A stretch of 9,288 nt of DNA from Rhodothermia bacterium (lineage in GTDB: Bacteria > Bacteroidota > Rhodothermia > Rhodothermales > JABDKH01), in the NCBI GenBank assembly GCA_030431165.1, contig JAUIJQ010000090.1, positions 1-9,288 on the forward strand, read 5' to 3'. Position numbers and translations under genes: made by a program. Positions 1-6,962 of the stretch are shown here, piece by piece (position 1 is the stretch's first letter; each line of letters opens with the position of its first letter). The notes under the pieces were generated by a model. That model had not been told where the DNA came from. It did not search any database and worked only from the letters and a program-made list of their open reading frames with translations.

Positions 1-1
1 C

Positions 2-571
2 GAGAACAAGGGTGAAGTCACGGGGGTGTCAAACCCTCATCCCCACTGTCAGATCTACGCGACGAACTTTGTATTCAAGTTCATCGAAACGGAGGCCCGC
101 GTCTCGGCCGCTTATCTAAACGAACACGGCCGGCCGCTCTTTCAGGATATCCTGCGCGCTGAACGCGATGATGGCCGACGCATCGTTTTTGAGAATACAA
201 GTGCGGTTGTGTTTGTCCCCTGGTTCGCACGCTACGCGTTTGAGGCGTTCGTTGCCCCGCGCGCCACGCACTTGAGCCTCGCTGATCTTGACGACGCCGA
301 GCGCCGCGATCTCGCTGAGGCCATGTTGTACCTCGTTCGTGCGTACGACGCAATGTGGGGGATGCCGTTTCCCTACGTGATGGCTCTGCATGAAGCCCCC
401 GTTGACGGAAGCACGGTTGACGGATTTCATTTCCACATCGAGTTCCATCCGCCACTCCGCAAGCCCAACTTGCTGAAGCACCTCGCAGGCCCCGAGATCG
501 GGGGTGGAAACTTTGTTGCCGACACCGCACCCGAAGACGGAGCCGCCGTGCTGAGGAATGCTGGCGCATGA
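2..571 (+). CDS. galT: Galactose-1-phosphate uridylyltransferase, C-terminal part (5' end outside window)
   Basis: GalT transfers UMP between UDP-glucose and galactose-1-phosphate in the cytoplasmic Leloir pathway. The frame is open from base 2, so the gene starts upstream; 189 residues are visible. The catalytic loop SNPHPHCQIYA lies at bases 29-61 and holds the His-Pro-His whose second His carries the covalent UMP. A second histidine cluster, FHFHIEFHPP, at about 424-453 is the typical metal/substrate segment of the C-terminal half. The tail (GGGNFVADTAPEDGAAVLR) is also typical of GalT. The GTG at 26 would start inside the active-site loop and is not the true start. The HPHCQ variant, in place of the common HPHGQ, is also found in animal GALT, so it is not a defect. 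The next gene begins 38 bp downstream on the same strand, and a sugar kinase follows, supporting a galactose-type operon. Confidence 0.93.
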   Translation, partial: ENKGEVTGVSNPHPHCQIYATNFVFKFIETEARVSAAYLNEHGRPLFQDILRAERDDGRRIVFENTSAVVFVPWFARYAFEAFVAPRATHLSLADLDDAERRDLAEAMLYLVRAYDAMWGMPFPYVMALHEAPVDGSTVDGFHFHIEFHPPLRKPNLLKHLAGPEIGGGNFVADTAPEDGAAVLRNAGA

Positions 572-609
572 TCTCTAGTTTGCGGCTCCCCGAACGAACG
601 CCCTGACAC

Positions 610-1647
610 GTGTCTCCCGAGTCAATCCCGGATCCTGCGTCAACGGCTGCCGAGCTGCTCGAGCCGCTCCGGCAGGTTCACCGCGTGCTTCGCGACCGCG
701 TTGTTGCCGCGTGCGAGCAGTCAGCGCACGACGCCATGTCTGAAGTCCGCGCTGAATCTGCAGCGGATACGATCTACCAAATCGACCGGGTCAGCGAAGA
801 AGCGCTCGTTGATCTCGTGGCATCACACATTGCGGTCCTTTGCCCCATCCTGTTGGTTGCCGAAGGCCTTGACGAGCCGCTGCCCCTGCCGCTCGGGACA
901 TACCCCGATGACGCCCGATTTCGCCTGATCGTTGATCCGATCGACGGCACGCGCGGACTGATGTATCAGAAACGACCGGCATGGATCCTGAGCGGACTGG
1001 CACCAAATCGCGGCACCGCCACAACACTTGCAGATATCGAGCTTGCGGTCCAGACTGAAATCCCGCTTGTCAAGCAGCACCTTTGTGATGAACTGTGGGC
1101 GACAAAGGGTCGCGGCGCGCACGCCGTCAGACATAATCGGATGACCGGCGAGTCGGTGCCGCTTGCGCTATGCCCGTCGCGCGCTGACACCCTCGAGCAC
1201 GGGTTCAGTTCGATTGCCCGCTTCTTCCCGGGGTCCAGGGTGGAGACTTCAGCGATTGATGAGGAAGTGATGCTCGCGGCGCTTGGTCCTGTCGTGTCGG
1301 GACGCGCGCGTGCTTTTGAGGACCAGTACATTTCATCCGGCGGACAGCTCTACGAGCTCATGGTTGGCCACGACCGCTTTGTCGCGGATCTCAGGCCGAC
1401 GGTGGAGCCACTGCTGTTGGAGCGTGGCGTCACGCTCGGCATCTGCTCTCATCCGTACGATCTGTGTACCGAGCTGATTGCCCGTGAAGCGGGCGTCATC
1501 GTGACCGATCCGACCGGTGCGCAACTCGCATCGCCGTTGACTGTCGACGACGACGTGGCGTGGGTTGGGTACGCCAATCCGACAATCCGGAAACTCGTTG
1601 AGCCCGCGTTGCAGGAGGCCCTGCGCAGGCGCCGCCTCATCGCGTAG
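610..1647 (+). CDS. Inositol-monophosphatase-family phosphatase (IMPase/FBPase superfamily)
   Basis: This is a 345-residue protein of the Mg2+-dependent inositol monophosphatase superfamily. The signature metal-binding motif DPIDGT is at residues 109-114. An upstream acidic residue in VAEG (E85) and the late motif HPYDLCTELIAREAG (281-295), matching the family's 'WDxxAxxxLxxEAGG' block, complete the active site; D284 should be the third-metal Asp. It is longer than a usual IMPase (about 260-280 residues), with extra sequence between residues 130 and 240 and a 50-residue N-terminal extension. The GTG at 610 is chosen because an in-frame TGA lies immediately upstream (604-606) and the next Met is at residue 43. 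No Shine-Dalgarno is visible. The gene sits between galT and a sugar kinase, so its substrate may be a sugar phosphate; that is inference. 'Inositol monophosphatase' should be read as a fold name, not a proven activity. Confidence 0.88.
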   Translation: MSPESIPDPASTAAELLEPLRQVHRVLRDRVVAACEQSAHDAMSEVRAESAADTIYQIDRVSEEALVDLVASHIAVLCPILLVAEGLDEPLPLPLGTYPDDARFRLIVDPIDGTRGLMYQKRPAWILSGLAPNRGTATTLADIELAVQTEIPLVKQHLCDELWATKGRGAHAVRHNRMTGESVPLALCPSRADTLEHGFSSIARFFPGSRVETSAIDEEVMLAALGPVVSGRARAFEDQYISSGGQLYELMVGHDRFVADLRPTVEPLLLERGVTLGICSHPYDLCTELIAREAGVIVTDPTGAQLASPLTVDDDVAWVGYANPTIRKLVEPALQEALRRRRLIA

Positions 1648-1688
1648 CAACTGACGACGTAGCAACTGACGACGTAGCAACTGACAAC
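1644..1688 (+). repeat. Three 15-bp tandem repeats across the phosphatase stop codon
   Basis: The unit GTAGCAACTGACGAC occurs at 1644-1658 and 1659-1673, and as GTAGCAACTGACAAC at 1674-1688. It fills the gap between the phosphatase stop (TAG, 1645-1647) and the kinase ATG (1690). Because the unit is 15 bp, each copy puts a TAG in the same frame, and that frame continues into the kinase ATG. The array contains no ribosome-binding sequence. It may be simple slippage expansion or a translational control spacer. Confidence 0.95.
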
Positions 1689-1689
1689 C

Positions 1690-3195
1690 ATGCGCGCAGT
1701 TATCAGGGCACCGGGTGTCGAGCTCGATGATCTTGCAGATCTCGTATCACGCATTCGCGCAGACCAGCTTGTCGCACACGACGGGTCACCCGTGTTCGAC
1801 CGTCGCAGACGCGTAAGTGTTGCCCGCGCACCCGGGCGTCTGGATGTCATGGGAGGGATTGCGGATTACTCCGGATCCCTTGTACTCCAGTGGCCGCTTC
1901 GCGAGGCAACGCTCGCTGCTGTTCAGCCCGCCGCTGACGGGCAATTACACATTGAGAGCGTGAGCAGCCCAGGTTCTTGGGTCACGTTCAAGGTTGACGT
2001 CGCTTCGCTTTGCGGCCCCGGTGACTCGATTACGGCGTACGCTGATGCCCAGCGCCTATTTGCGGCTGATGAGGCAAATCGATGGGCCGCGTACATAGTC
2101 GGGGTCTTCCTCGTGCTGATGCGGGAACGAGGCGCAAGGTTTCCCGACGGCGCACGTGTGTACGTCGAATCGTCGGTCCCCGAAGGGAAAGGCGTGAGCT
2201 CGTCGGCTGCTCTCGAGGTCGCGGTAATGACAGCCGTAGCTGATGCCTTCGACCTGCCGCACGATCCGCACGAGCCGCTCGATCCACACGAGCCGCTCGT
2301 TCCACACGAAATTGCAACTCTCTGCCAGATCGTGGAGAACCGTGTGGTCGGCGCCGCCTGCGGCATCATGGACCAGATGGCCGTGGCATGTGGGCAGGCG
2401 GGACGACTACTGGCCCTGGAATGCCGGCCGGCAACACTGCTGGACCCGGTGACGCTGCCACCGGAGCTGGGCGTCTGGGGAATCGACTCGGGCGTGCGAC
2501 ACGCCGTCACGGGATCGTCTTACACCGACGTGCGCATCGGCGCCGCAATGGGGTATCGGATGATCGCTGAGATCGCGGGACTGCCGGCCACGGCCACGGC
2601 AGACGGGCGGATGCACATCGCCGATAATCGCTGGCAGGGCTACCTGGCCAACATCACGCCAGAAGAGTACGAGGCGCGTTTTCGCAACCACATCCCGACG
2701 ACCATGTTGGGGTCGGATTTCCTGGCCGCACATCACGGTATAGCAGACACCGTCGTTTCCGTTGATCCGGATGTCGAGTACGCCGTAAGAATGCCGACGG
2801 CGCATCCGATATACGAGCATGCGCGTGTCCGCGCGTTCGCGGATCTTCTGAAGACCGGTGACGCCATGGCCAACGCCGTTCAACTTGGGCGACTCATGTA
2901 CGAGTCGCATAAGAGCTACAGTGCTTGCGGACTCGGGTCAGCGGCAACCGACCTCCTGGTGGATCTCGTCGGTGAGGTGGGGGATGCCAAGATATTCGGC
3001 GCGAAGATCACGGGTGGTGGTTCCGGCGGTACGGTCGCTGTGCTCGCGTCGAGCGACGCGGGGAGTCTGGTCGACGAAGTTGCGGCTCGATTCGCTGAAC
3101 GTACCGGTCATGTCGCGCACGTCTTTCGCGGGAGCTCACCGGGTGCTGGTGTTGTCGGTGCGGTTCGACTGGATGTCGCCCAGCCGCAGCATTAA
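1690..3195 (+). CDS. GHMP-family sugar kinase, galactokinase / L-arabinokinase type
   Basis: This 501-residue cytoplasmic kinase should phosphorylate the anomeric hydroxyl of a monosaccharide with ATP. All three GHMP motifs are present: the sugar-binding N-terminal motif ARAPGRLDVMGGIADYSG (residues 45-62), the phosphate loop VPEGKGVSSSAA (163-174), and the C-terminal GAKITGGGSGGTVAVL (437-452). GIMDQM at 225-230 supplies the likely catalytic Asp (D228). Motif 1 differs from classical GalK (GRxNLIGEHTDY). The GRLDVMGGIADYSGSLVLQ form, the NITPEE block near 321 and PTAHPIYEHARV at 369-380 resemble the kinase domain of plant L-arabinokinases. Substrate is therefore galactose or L-arabinose; neighbouring galT favours galactose. 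An 18-bp repeat adds HEPLDP-type residues at 192-207. The ATG at 1690 follows the repeat array with no Shine-Dalgarno. The gene converges with the DUF368 gene 14 bp downstream. Confidence 0.9.
   Translation: MRAVIRAPGVELDDLADLVSRIRADQLVAHDGSPVFDRRRRVSVARAPGRLDVMGGIADYSGSLVLQWPLREATLAAVQPAADGQLHIESVSSPGSWVTFKVDVASLCGPGDSITAYADAQRLFAADEANRWAAYIVGVFLVLMRERGARFPDGARVYVESSVPEGKGVSSSAALEVAVMTAVADAFDLPHDPHEPLDPHEPLVPHEIATLCQIVENRVVGAACGIMDQMAVACGQAGRLLALECRPATLLDPVTLPPELGVWGIDSGVRHAVTGSSYTDVRIGAAMGYRMIAEIAGLPATATADGRMHIADNRWQGYLANITPEEYEARFRNHIPTTMLGSDFLAAHHGIADTVVSVDPDVEYAVRMPTAHPIYEHARVRAFADLLKTGDAMANAVQLGRLMYESHKSYSACGLGSAATDLLVDLVGEVGDAKIFGAKITGGGSGGTVAVLASSDAGSLVDEVAARFAERTGHVAHVFRGSSPGAGVVGAVRLDVAQPQH
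2263..2310 (+). repeat. 18-bp in-frame tandem repeat inside the sugar kinase gene
   Basis: Copies lie at 2263-2280 and 2281-2298, differing at one base, with a partial third copy at 2299-2310. They encode DPHEPL, DPHEPL and VPHE (residues 192-207), between the phosphate loop and the catalytic GIMDQ motif. The unit is a multiple of three, so copy-number change keeps the frame. Confidence 0.9.
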
Positions 3196-3209
3196 ATGGG
3201 CGTCCTTGC

Positions 3210-4139
3210 CTAGCTGTGCGCTGACCGGCGAGCTCCGATCCGCTCAACCACGGTCACAAAGAGGAAGCCGCCGACGATCAGCGCCGCGACACCAAGAATA
3301 GCCGAGGCCGGCAACGCCGCCGGTAGCTCGAGCGCGCGGTCTGCGTCCTGCCATGGCCAGAGCGCTCGCAACGACCCGATCATGAGCCCGACGAGCGCGG
3401 CCATGGTGGTGTCGTGATACTTGCGCAGCAGCAGTCCGAGTAGGAGCGAGAATGAGCCGAGTCCGGTGATTGCGCCTGCGCCAAAGACGCCGACATACAC
3501 GAGATCGCCTGCGCTGACTGCTGCGAGGGTTGGTTCGTACAGGCCGAGCACTTCGAGCAGAAAGGCGCCCGACACCCCCGGCAGGATCATGGCGCAGATT
3601 GCAACAGCGGCTGAGAAGAAGACGCGCACAAGTGATGGCGCTTCCCCACCCGACGAAGGCAGGCCGGAGAACACAAATGCGGCAATTGCCGCAACGACCG
3701 CGACGACGAGCAGCGACGCTGTTGGCTTGGTGATGCGCCGCCAGGGGATGGCGATGGAGGCGGCTACCATACCGAGGAATAGCCCGCGCATGTGGGCGGG
3801 ATACTCGTCGAGCAGTGTTGGGATAAACTCGGCTGCAACGACAATTGCTGCTCCGATTCCAACAGCGAGCGGGATGAGGAACAGCCACTCCACGCGACGA
3901 AGATGCTCGATGCACATCCGGATGTTGCCACGAAGCAGCGACAGGATCGCCCGAAAGCCCTCAGCGATGGATGCCAGCAGGCGCTCGTAGATACCCACGA
4001 TGAGCGCCATCGTGCCGCCACTGACGCCGGGCACCGAATCAGCGGCACCCATCAGTAGCCCCTGAAGAACGTGAACGACGGGTCGCGGATGCGGGGTGAG
4101 CCGTGCCGGACTAGAGTCCGAGCTGCCGCCGGATTCCAT
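3210..4139 (-). CDS. popT: DUF368 membrane protein, PopT-type undecaprenyl-phosphate translocase
   Basis: This 309-residue multi-pass inner-membrane protein carries the two hallmark repeats of DUF368: ADSVPGVSGGTMALIVGIY (residues 33-51) and MILPGVSGAFLLEVLGLY (184-201), one in each half. This fits an inverted-repeat transporter fold. Hydrophobic segments are at about 86-105, 117-132, 141-160, 172-186, 208-238, 245-258 and 276-297. DUF368 proteins have been shown to translocate the C55 lipid carrier undecaprenyl phosphate back across the membrane, recycling it for peptidoglycan and other surface polymers. The gene symbol follows that assignment, by family and not from data on this gene. The ATG at 4139 lies inside the end of the upstream TPR gene (29-bp overlap). 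The next in-frame Met (residue 30) would cut into the first conserved repeat, so the long start is preferred. Translational coupling to the TPR gene is likely. Confidence 0.9.
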   Translation of the reverse strand: MESGGSSDSSPARLTPHPRPVVHVLQGLLMGAADSVPGVSGGTMALIVGIYERLLASIAEGFRAILSLLRGNIRMCIEHLRRVEWLFLIPLAVGIGAAIVVAAEFIPTLLDEYPAHMRGLFLGMVAASIAIPWRRITKPTASLLVVAVVAAIAAFVFSGLPSSGGEAPSLVRVFFSAAVAICAMILPGVSGAFLLEVLGLYEPTLAAVSAGDLVYVGVFGAGAITGLGSFSLLLGLLLRKYHDTTMAALVGLMIGSLRALWPWQDADRALELPAALPASAILGVAALIVGGFLFVTVVERIGARRSAHS

Positions 4140-5511
4140 TATCGCGGAGTAGGTCGGGGCAGGCGGCGGGTAGCTCCGCGCGTTTTGCCGGGTCGATCAG
4201 AATGGCAAGCTTCAGCGAGCGCAAGCTTTCGTCTGTACGGCCAAGAGCGAGCAGCGTCTTCGCCTGCTGTACGTAGGCACCGGCGCAATCGGGCTCCAAC
4301 TTCAGTACCGCGCGGTAGGCTTCCAGCGCGTTAACGTACCGACCGGCCTGAAACAGAGTCTCGGCGTAGTCGAGCAGTGCCTCGCGGTTGTTTCCGTCGA
4401 GATTAACAAGCGCCTGGTACGAAGCAAGTGCGTCTTGCATCCGACCAAGATTATACTCGCAGTCAGCCTTGGCGTACCAGAAATCAGGTACCCGTGGGTT
4501 CAGCGTAATGGCGCGCGTGAAGTGCGCAAGCGCGTCAACATGTTTGCCGGTTGTCTCTTCGCAGCATCCAAGTCCGTACCACGCCTCAGCGTAGCTGTCG
4601 TCTGCGTCAACCGCCCGGCGGAAAAACGTGATTGCGCTGTCGTACTGATTCAGCTCTTCGTGGGCGAGCGCGATGTTGTAGAACGTCGCGGCGTCTCCGC
4701 CCTCGATCTCCACGACCCGCATGTAGCTGTCTACGGCCTCTGGCAGGTTGCCCATGTTCGCGAGCGCATTGCCTCTGTTGTAGTGGGCCGACGCAAACTC
4801 ATCGTTGATCGCAATTGCCATGTCGTACGACGAAACGGCGCGCTTGTGATCACCGATGCGGTTCAGCACGATACCGCGGTTGTACCAGGCGTCCTGGGAG
4901 TACGGGTCGACGTCGATGTGGCGGTCATAACACTCGACGCTACGGCCGTCCTCACCGAGGCGGTCATAGCAGAACCCCAGCTCATACCAGGCTTCGGGAT
5001 GCTCCGCGTCGATTTCCACACACTGCTCAAAGGCGACTACGGCTTCGTCGAGTTTCTGACGTCGTTCCAGTGTTACGCCAAAGTTGAAGAGCGCTTCTTC
5101 GTTACGGGGGTCAATCTCGAGTGCGCGCTGATACGTCTCGACAGCCTCGTCGGGCTGATCAAGCGTGTCGAGGGTAATCGCCTGGTTGATCAACGTCTCG
5201 GCATCCGTCGGATTCAACTCGAGGGCCCGCCCGTACGCGTGCAGTGCCTCTTCGTGACGGGCGAGGTTGTTCAGGAGTACGCCGCGGCGAACCCAGGCAT
5301 CCGACGAAAACGGATGCGTTGCAAGAAGCCTGTCGATGACCGCGAGCGCGGAGTCGAATCGCCCGTTCTCGAAATAGAACGTCGCAATGTCCTCAAGAAC
5401 GTCTGAGTCGAGATACGCCTCGCCGGCTGATCGTTCGTAAGAATCGACCAGTTCCTGGATGCGACCCGAATCAGTCAGGTCCTCGTGATCATCAAATCCG
5501 AAATCGAACAT
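4111..5511 (-). CDS. TPR-repeat protein (about 11-12 tetratricopeptide repeats)
   Basis: The protein has 466 residues and consists almost entirely of 34-residue TPR units from about residue 38 to 445. Typical unit hallmarks recur throughout: 'A(W/L)xxxGxxLxxLGxxxEAxxxYxxALExxP', e.g. AWYNRGIVLNRIGDHKRAVS and ALFNFGVTLERRQKLDEAVV. The first ~35 residues are acidic (MFDFGFDDHEDL) and there is no signal peptide or membrane segment, so a cytoplasmic scaffold is expected. Partners cannot be read from the sequence. Downstream popT overlaps the last 29 bp, so the two are probably cotranscribed; a link to envelope assembly is inference. The gene diverges from tmk across 229 bp, and three 10-bp repeats abut its start codon. 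Confidence 0.9.
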   Translation of the reverse strand: MFDFGFDDHEDLTDSGRIQELVDSYERSAGEAYLDSDVLEDIATFYFENGRFDSALAVIDRLLATHPFSSDAWVRRGVLLNNLARHEEALHAYGRALELNPTDAETLINQAITLDTLDQPDEAVETYQRALEIDPRNEEALFNFGVTLERRQKLDEAVVAFEQCVEIDAEHPEAWYELGFCYDRLGEDGRSVECYDRHIDVDPYSQDAWYNRGIVLNRIGDHKRAVSSYDMAIAINDEFASAHYNRGNALANMGNLPEAVDSYMRVVEIEGGDAATFYNIALAHEELNQYDSAITFFRRAVDADDSYAEAWYGLGCCEETTGKHVDALAHFTRAITLNPRVPDFWYAKADCEYNLGRMQDALASYQALVNLDGNNREALLDYAETLFQAGRYVNALEAYRAVLKLEPDCAGAYVQQAKTLLALGRTDESLRSLKLAILIDPAKRAELPAACPDLLRDNGIRRQLGL

Positions 5512-5540
5512 TAACTACCGTGAACTACAGTGAACTTCCG
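5511..5540 (+). repeat. Three 10-bp tandem repeats abutting the TPR gene start
   Basis: TTAACTACCG, TGAACTACAG and TGAACTTCCG lie end to end at 5511-5540, and a further GTGAAC occurs at 5544-5549. The spacing is one DNA helical turn. The position at the very start of the TPR gene (its start codon complement occupies 5509-5511) would suit an operator or a 5'-UTR element. Confidence 0.6.
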
Positions 5541-5572
5541 TCAGTGAACAACCGTTGTGTCGCCGGCCACCG

Positions 5573-5607
5573 ATCGGGGCCCGTAGTATACTCGGGCATC
5601 CCCCGAT
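5573..5607. promoter_or_regulatory. Palindrome / nested inverted repeat in the TPR-tmk divergent region
   Basis: The outer arms ATCGGGG (5573-5579) and CCCCGAT (5601-5607) enclose inner arms CCCG (5580-5583) and CGGG (5593-5596). The latter flank the perfect 8-bp palindrome AGTATACT (5585-5592). It may be a dimeric-regulator site or contain a promoter core (TATACT). The rest of 5512-5740 shows no gene I can support. Confidence 0.4.
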
Positions 5608-5740
5608 TATCAAGGCGCGCCGTCGCGCCGGGACCGCTCAATTCGGTTGCCGTTACAGCGCACGCTTAGCGATGCGCCTGTTGTACATTGACATACGTTG
5701 GAAAACCGGATTGTGGCGTTTTTGCGCGGGTGCCAGAACG

Positions 5741-6397
5741 ATGCTGATTACGTTTGAAGGGGTGGACGGCAGCGGGAAGTCTACGCAGATCGAATTGCTC
5801 GTTTCGAGACTCGAATCGAGCGGTCATCGCGTTACCCTCGTGCGCGAGCCGGGCGGAACCGCGGTGTCTGAATCAGTACGCGAAATCCTGCTGGACAAAA
5901 CGCACAGAATTACCCCATTCGCCGAATTATTGCTGTTTTCGGCCGCCCGCGCGCAGTTGTGTGAAGAGGTCATCGGTCCGGCCCTCGCACAGGGACACGT
6001 CGTGGTCTGCGACCGATTCACCGACTCGACCCTTGCCTATCAAGGTGGCGGTCGTGGGGCCGCGCCGATAAGCTGGCTCCGTTCGTTCAACGAGCGGGTT
6101 ACCGGCGGACTCGTACCTGATCGAACGTACTATCTCGCAATTGATATACAACTTGCGCGCAGGCGATCAACCGCCCGACTGGTCGGCGGTGACGGCGAAA
6201 GTGAGGACCGGATGGAGGCTTCGGGCGAGGCCTTTTTCAAGCGCGTGGCGGCCGCCTACGACGAGCTTGCCACCGAAGAGCCGGATCGAATCCTGCGGCT
6301 TGACGCGACGCTCGGCGTTGACGCAATTCACGCGCAGATCCGGGACGACATGGCAGCGCTCGTCGCGGCACGGAACCGGTCCACCGCGCGACGGTAA
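5741..6397 (+). CDS. tmk: Thymidylate kinase (dTMP kinase)
   Basis: Tmk phosphorylates dTMP to dTDP with ATP in the cytoplasm, an essential step to dTTP. The 218-residue protein has the P-loop FEGVDGSGKST at residues 5-15, the dTMP-contacting REPGGT (35-40), the DRF motif (91-93) followed by STLAYQGGGRG (96-106), and a LID-like segment EDRMEASGEAFFKRV (155-169). Length is normal for the family (about 205-220). The ATG at 5741 is chosen because it lies at the family's usual position just before the first beta strand (MLITFEG). The frame is open further upstream to 5555, but that extension is low-complexity and unlike Tmk. No Shine-Dalgarno is seen. The Fur-family gene follows after 21 bp, indicating cotranscription. 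Confidence 0.96.
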   Translation: MLITFEGVDGSGKSTQIELLVSRLESSGHRVTLVREPGGTAVSESVREILLDKTHRITPFAELLLFSAARAQLCEEVIGPALAQGHVVVCDRFTDSTLAYQGGGRGAAPISWLRSFNERVTGGLVPDRTYYLAIDIQLARRRSTARLVGGDGESEDRMEASGEAFFKRVAAAYDELATEEPDRILRLDATLGVDAIHAQIRDDMAALVAARNRSTARR

Positions 6398-6418
6398 CGC
6401 GGTAAACCCCGAGGCCGA

Positions 6419-6898
6419 ATGCCCGCTATTCCACAGCATCAAGAAGAGGTCCGCGCCGTGTTCTCGCGCTTCCTCACCGAACGACAACAGCGTCAGACGC
6501 CCGAACGCTTTGCGGTGCTCGATGCCGTCTATGATACCGAGGGCCATTTCGACGCGGATGAGCTTTCAGCCCGCCTGGCTGCCGAGGAGGTTGCCGTAAG
6601 TCGTGCCACGGTCTATAACACGCTTGACCTGCTGGTGGACTGCCAGTTGGTGGTACGGCACCAGTTTGGCGGAAAACACGCCAAGTATGAGAGAGCGTAT
6701 TCGTACTGGCAGCACGATCACCTGCTTTGTGAGGACTGCGGTGAGGTGCTCGAGTTCTGCGACCCGCGCATCCAGGCGGTGCGCGATATGGTCGGAGAGA
6801 TCTATCAGTTTGAGATAAAGCGGCACGAACTGACCCTGTACGGGTCCTGCCAGCGGGAGGCGTGCCCGAATCGCGCCGAAACAAAGGAGGCAGTCTAG
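6419..6898 (+). CDS. fur: Fur-family transcriptional regulator (ferric uptake regulator type)
   Basis: A 159-residue metal-dependent repressor family member. The N-terminal winged helix includes RQTPERFAVLDAVY (25-38), the Fur-type segment GHFDADEL (42-49), and the recognition-helix block VSRATVYNTLDLL (60-72). The dimerisation and metal domain has HDHLLCEDCGEVLEFCDP (99-116), with the first structural-zinc Cys pair C104/C107. The second pair is C144/C149, spaced as CX4C and not the usual CX2C. The HDH plus EFCDP pattern is closer to true Fur than to Zur or PerR, but metal specificity cannot be settled from motifs alone, so the symbol is tentative. A GAGG at 6411-6414 is a weak ribosome-binding candidate, the only one noted in the window. 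It lies 21 bp behind tmk, an unusual operon partner. Confidence 0.9.
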   Translation: MPAIPQHQEEVRAVFSRFLTERQQRQTPERFAVLDAVYDTEGHFDADELSARLAAEEVAVSRATVYNTLDLLVDCQLVVRHQFGGKHAKYERAYSYWQHDHLLCEDCGEVLEFCDPRIQAVRDMVGEIYQFEIKRHELTLYGSCQREACPNRAETKEAV

Positions 6899-6962
6899 GT
6901 GCTCGTTGTGGCCAAAGGCTGATGAAACCGCAAAAATTGGCCGATAACGGTAACACACGGGT

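Noticed and set aside
3196..3209. Bidirectional terminator between the converging kinase and DUF368 genes
   Set aside because: The 14-bp gap holds no inverted repeat or T-run.
4435..5406. Long plus-strand open frame (323 codons) opposite the TPR gene
   Set aside because: It is the antisense shadow of the TPR repeats; it has no domain pattern and the minus-strand reading explains the conservation.
5688..5716. Sigma-70-like promoter before tmk (TTGACA at 5688-5693)
   Set aside because: No acceptable -10 box lies 16-18 bp downstream, and the organism appears to use a different consensus.
5555..5740. Upstream in-frame extension of thymidylate kinase (62 extra residues)
   Set aside because: The extension is Arg-rich with no Tmk similarity. 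Family members start just before the FEGVDGSGKST strand, which fits the ATG at 5741.
6909..6942. Terminator hairpin after the Fur-family gene (GGCCAA...TTGGCC)
   Set aside because: Six-base arms are separated by a long loop and not followed by a T-run, so it does not look like an intrinsic terminator.
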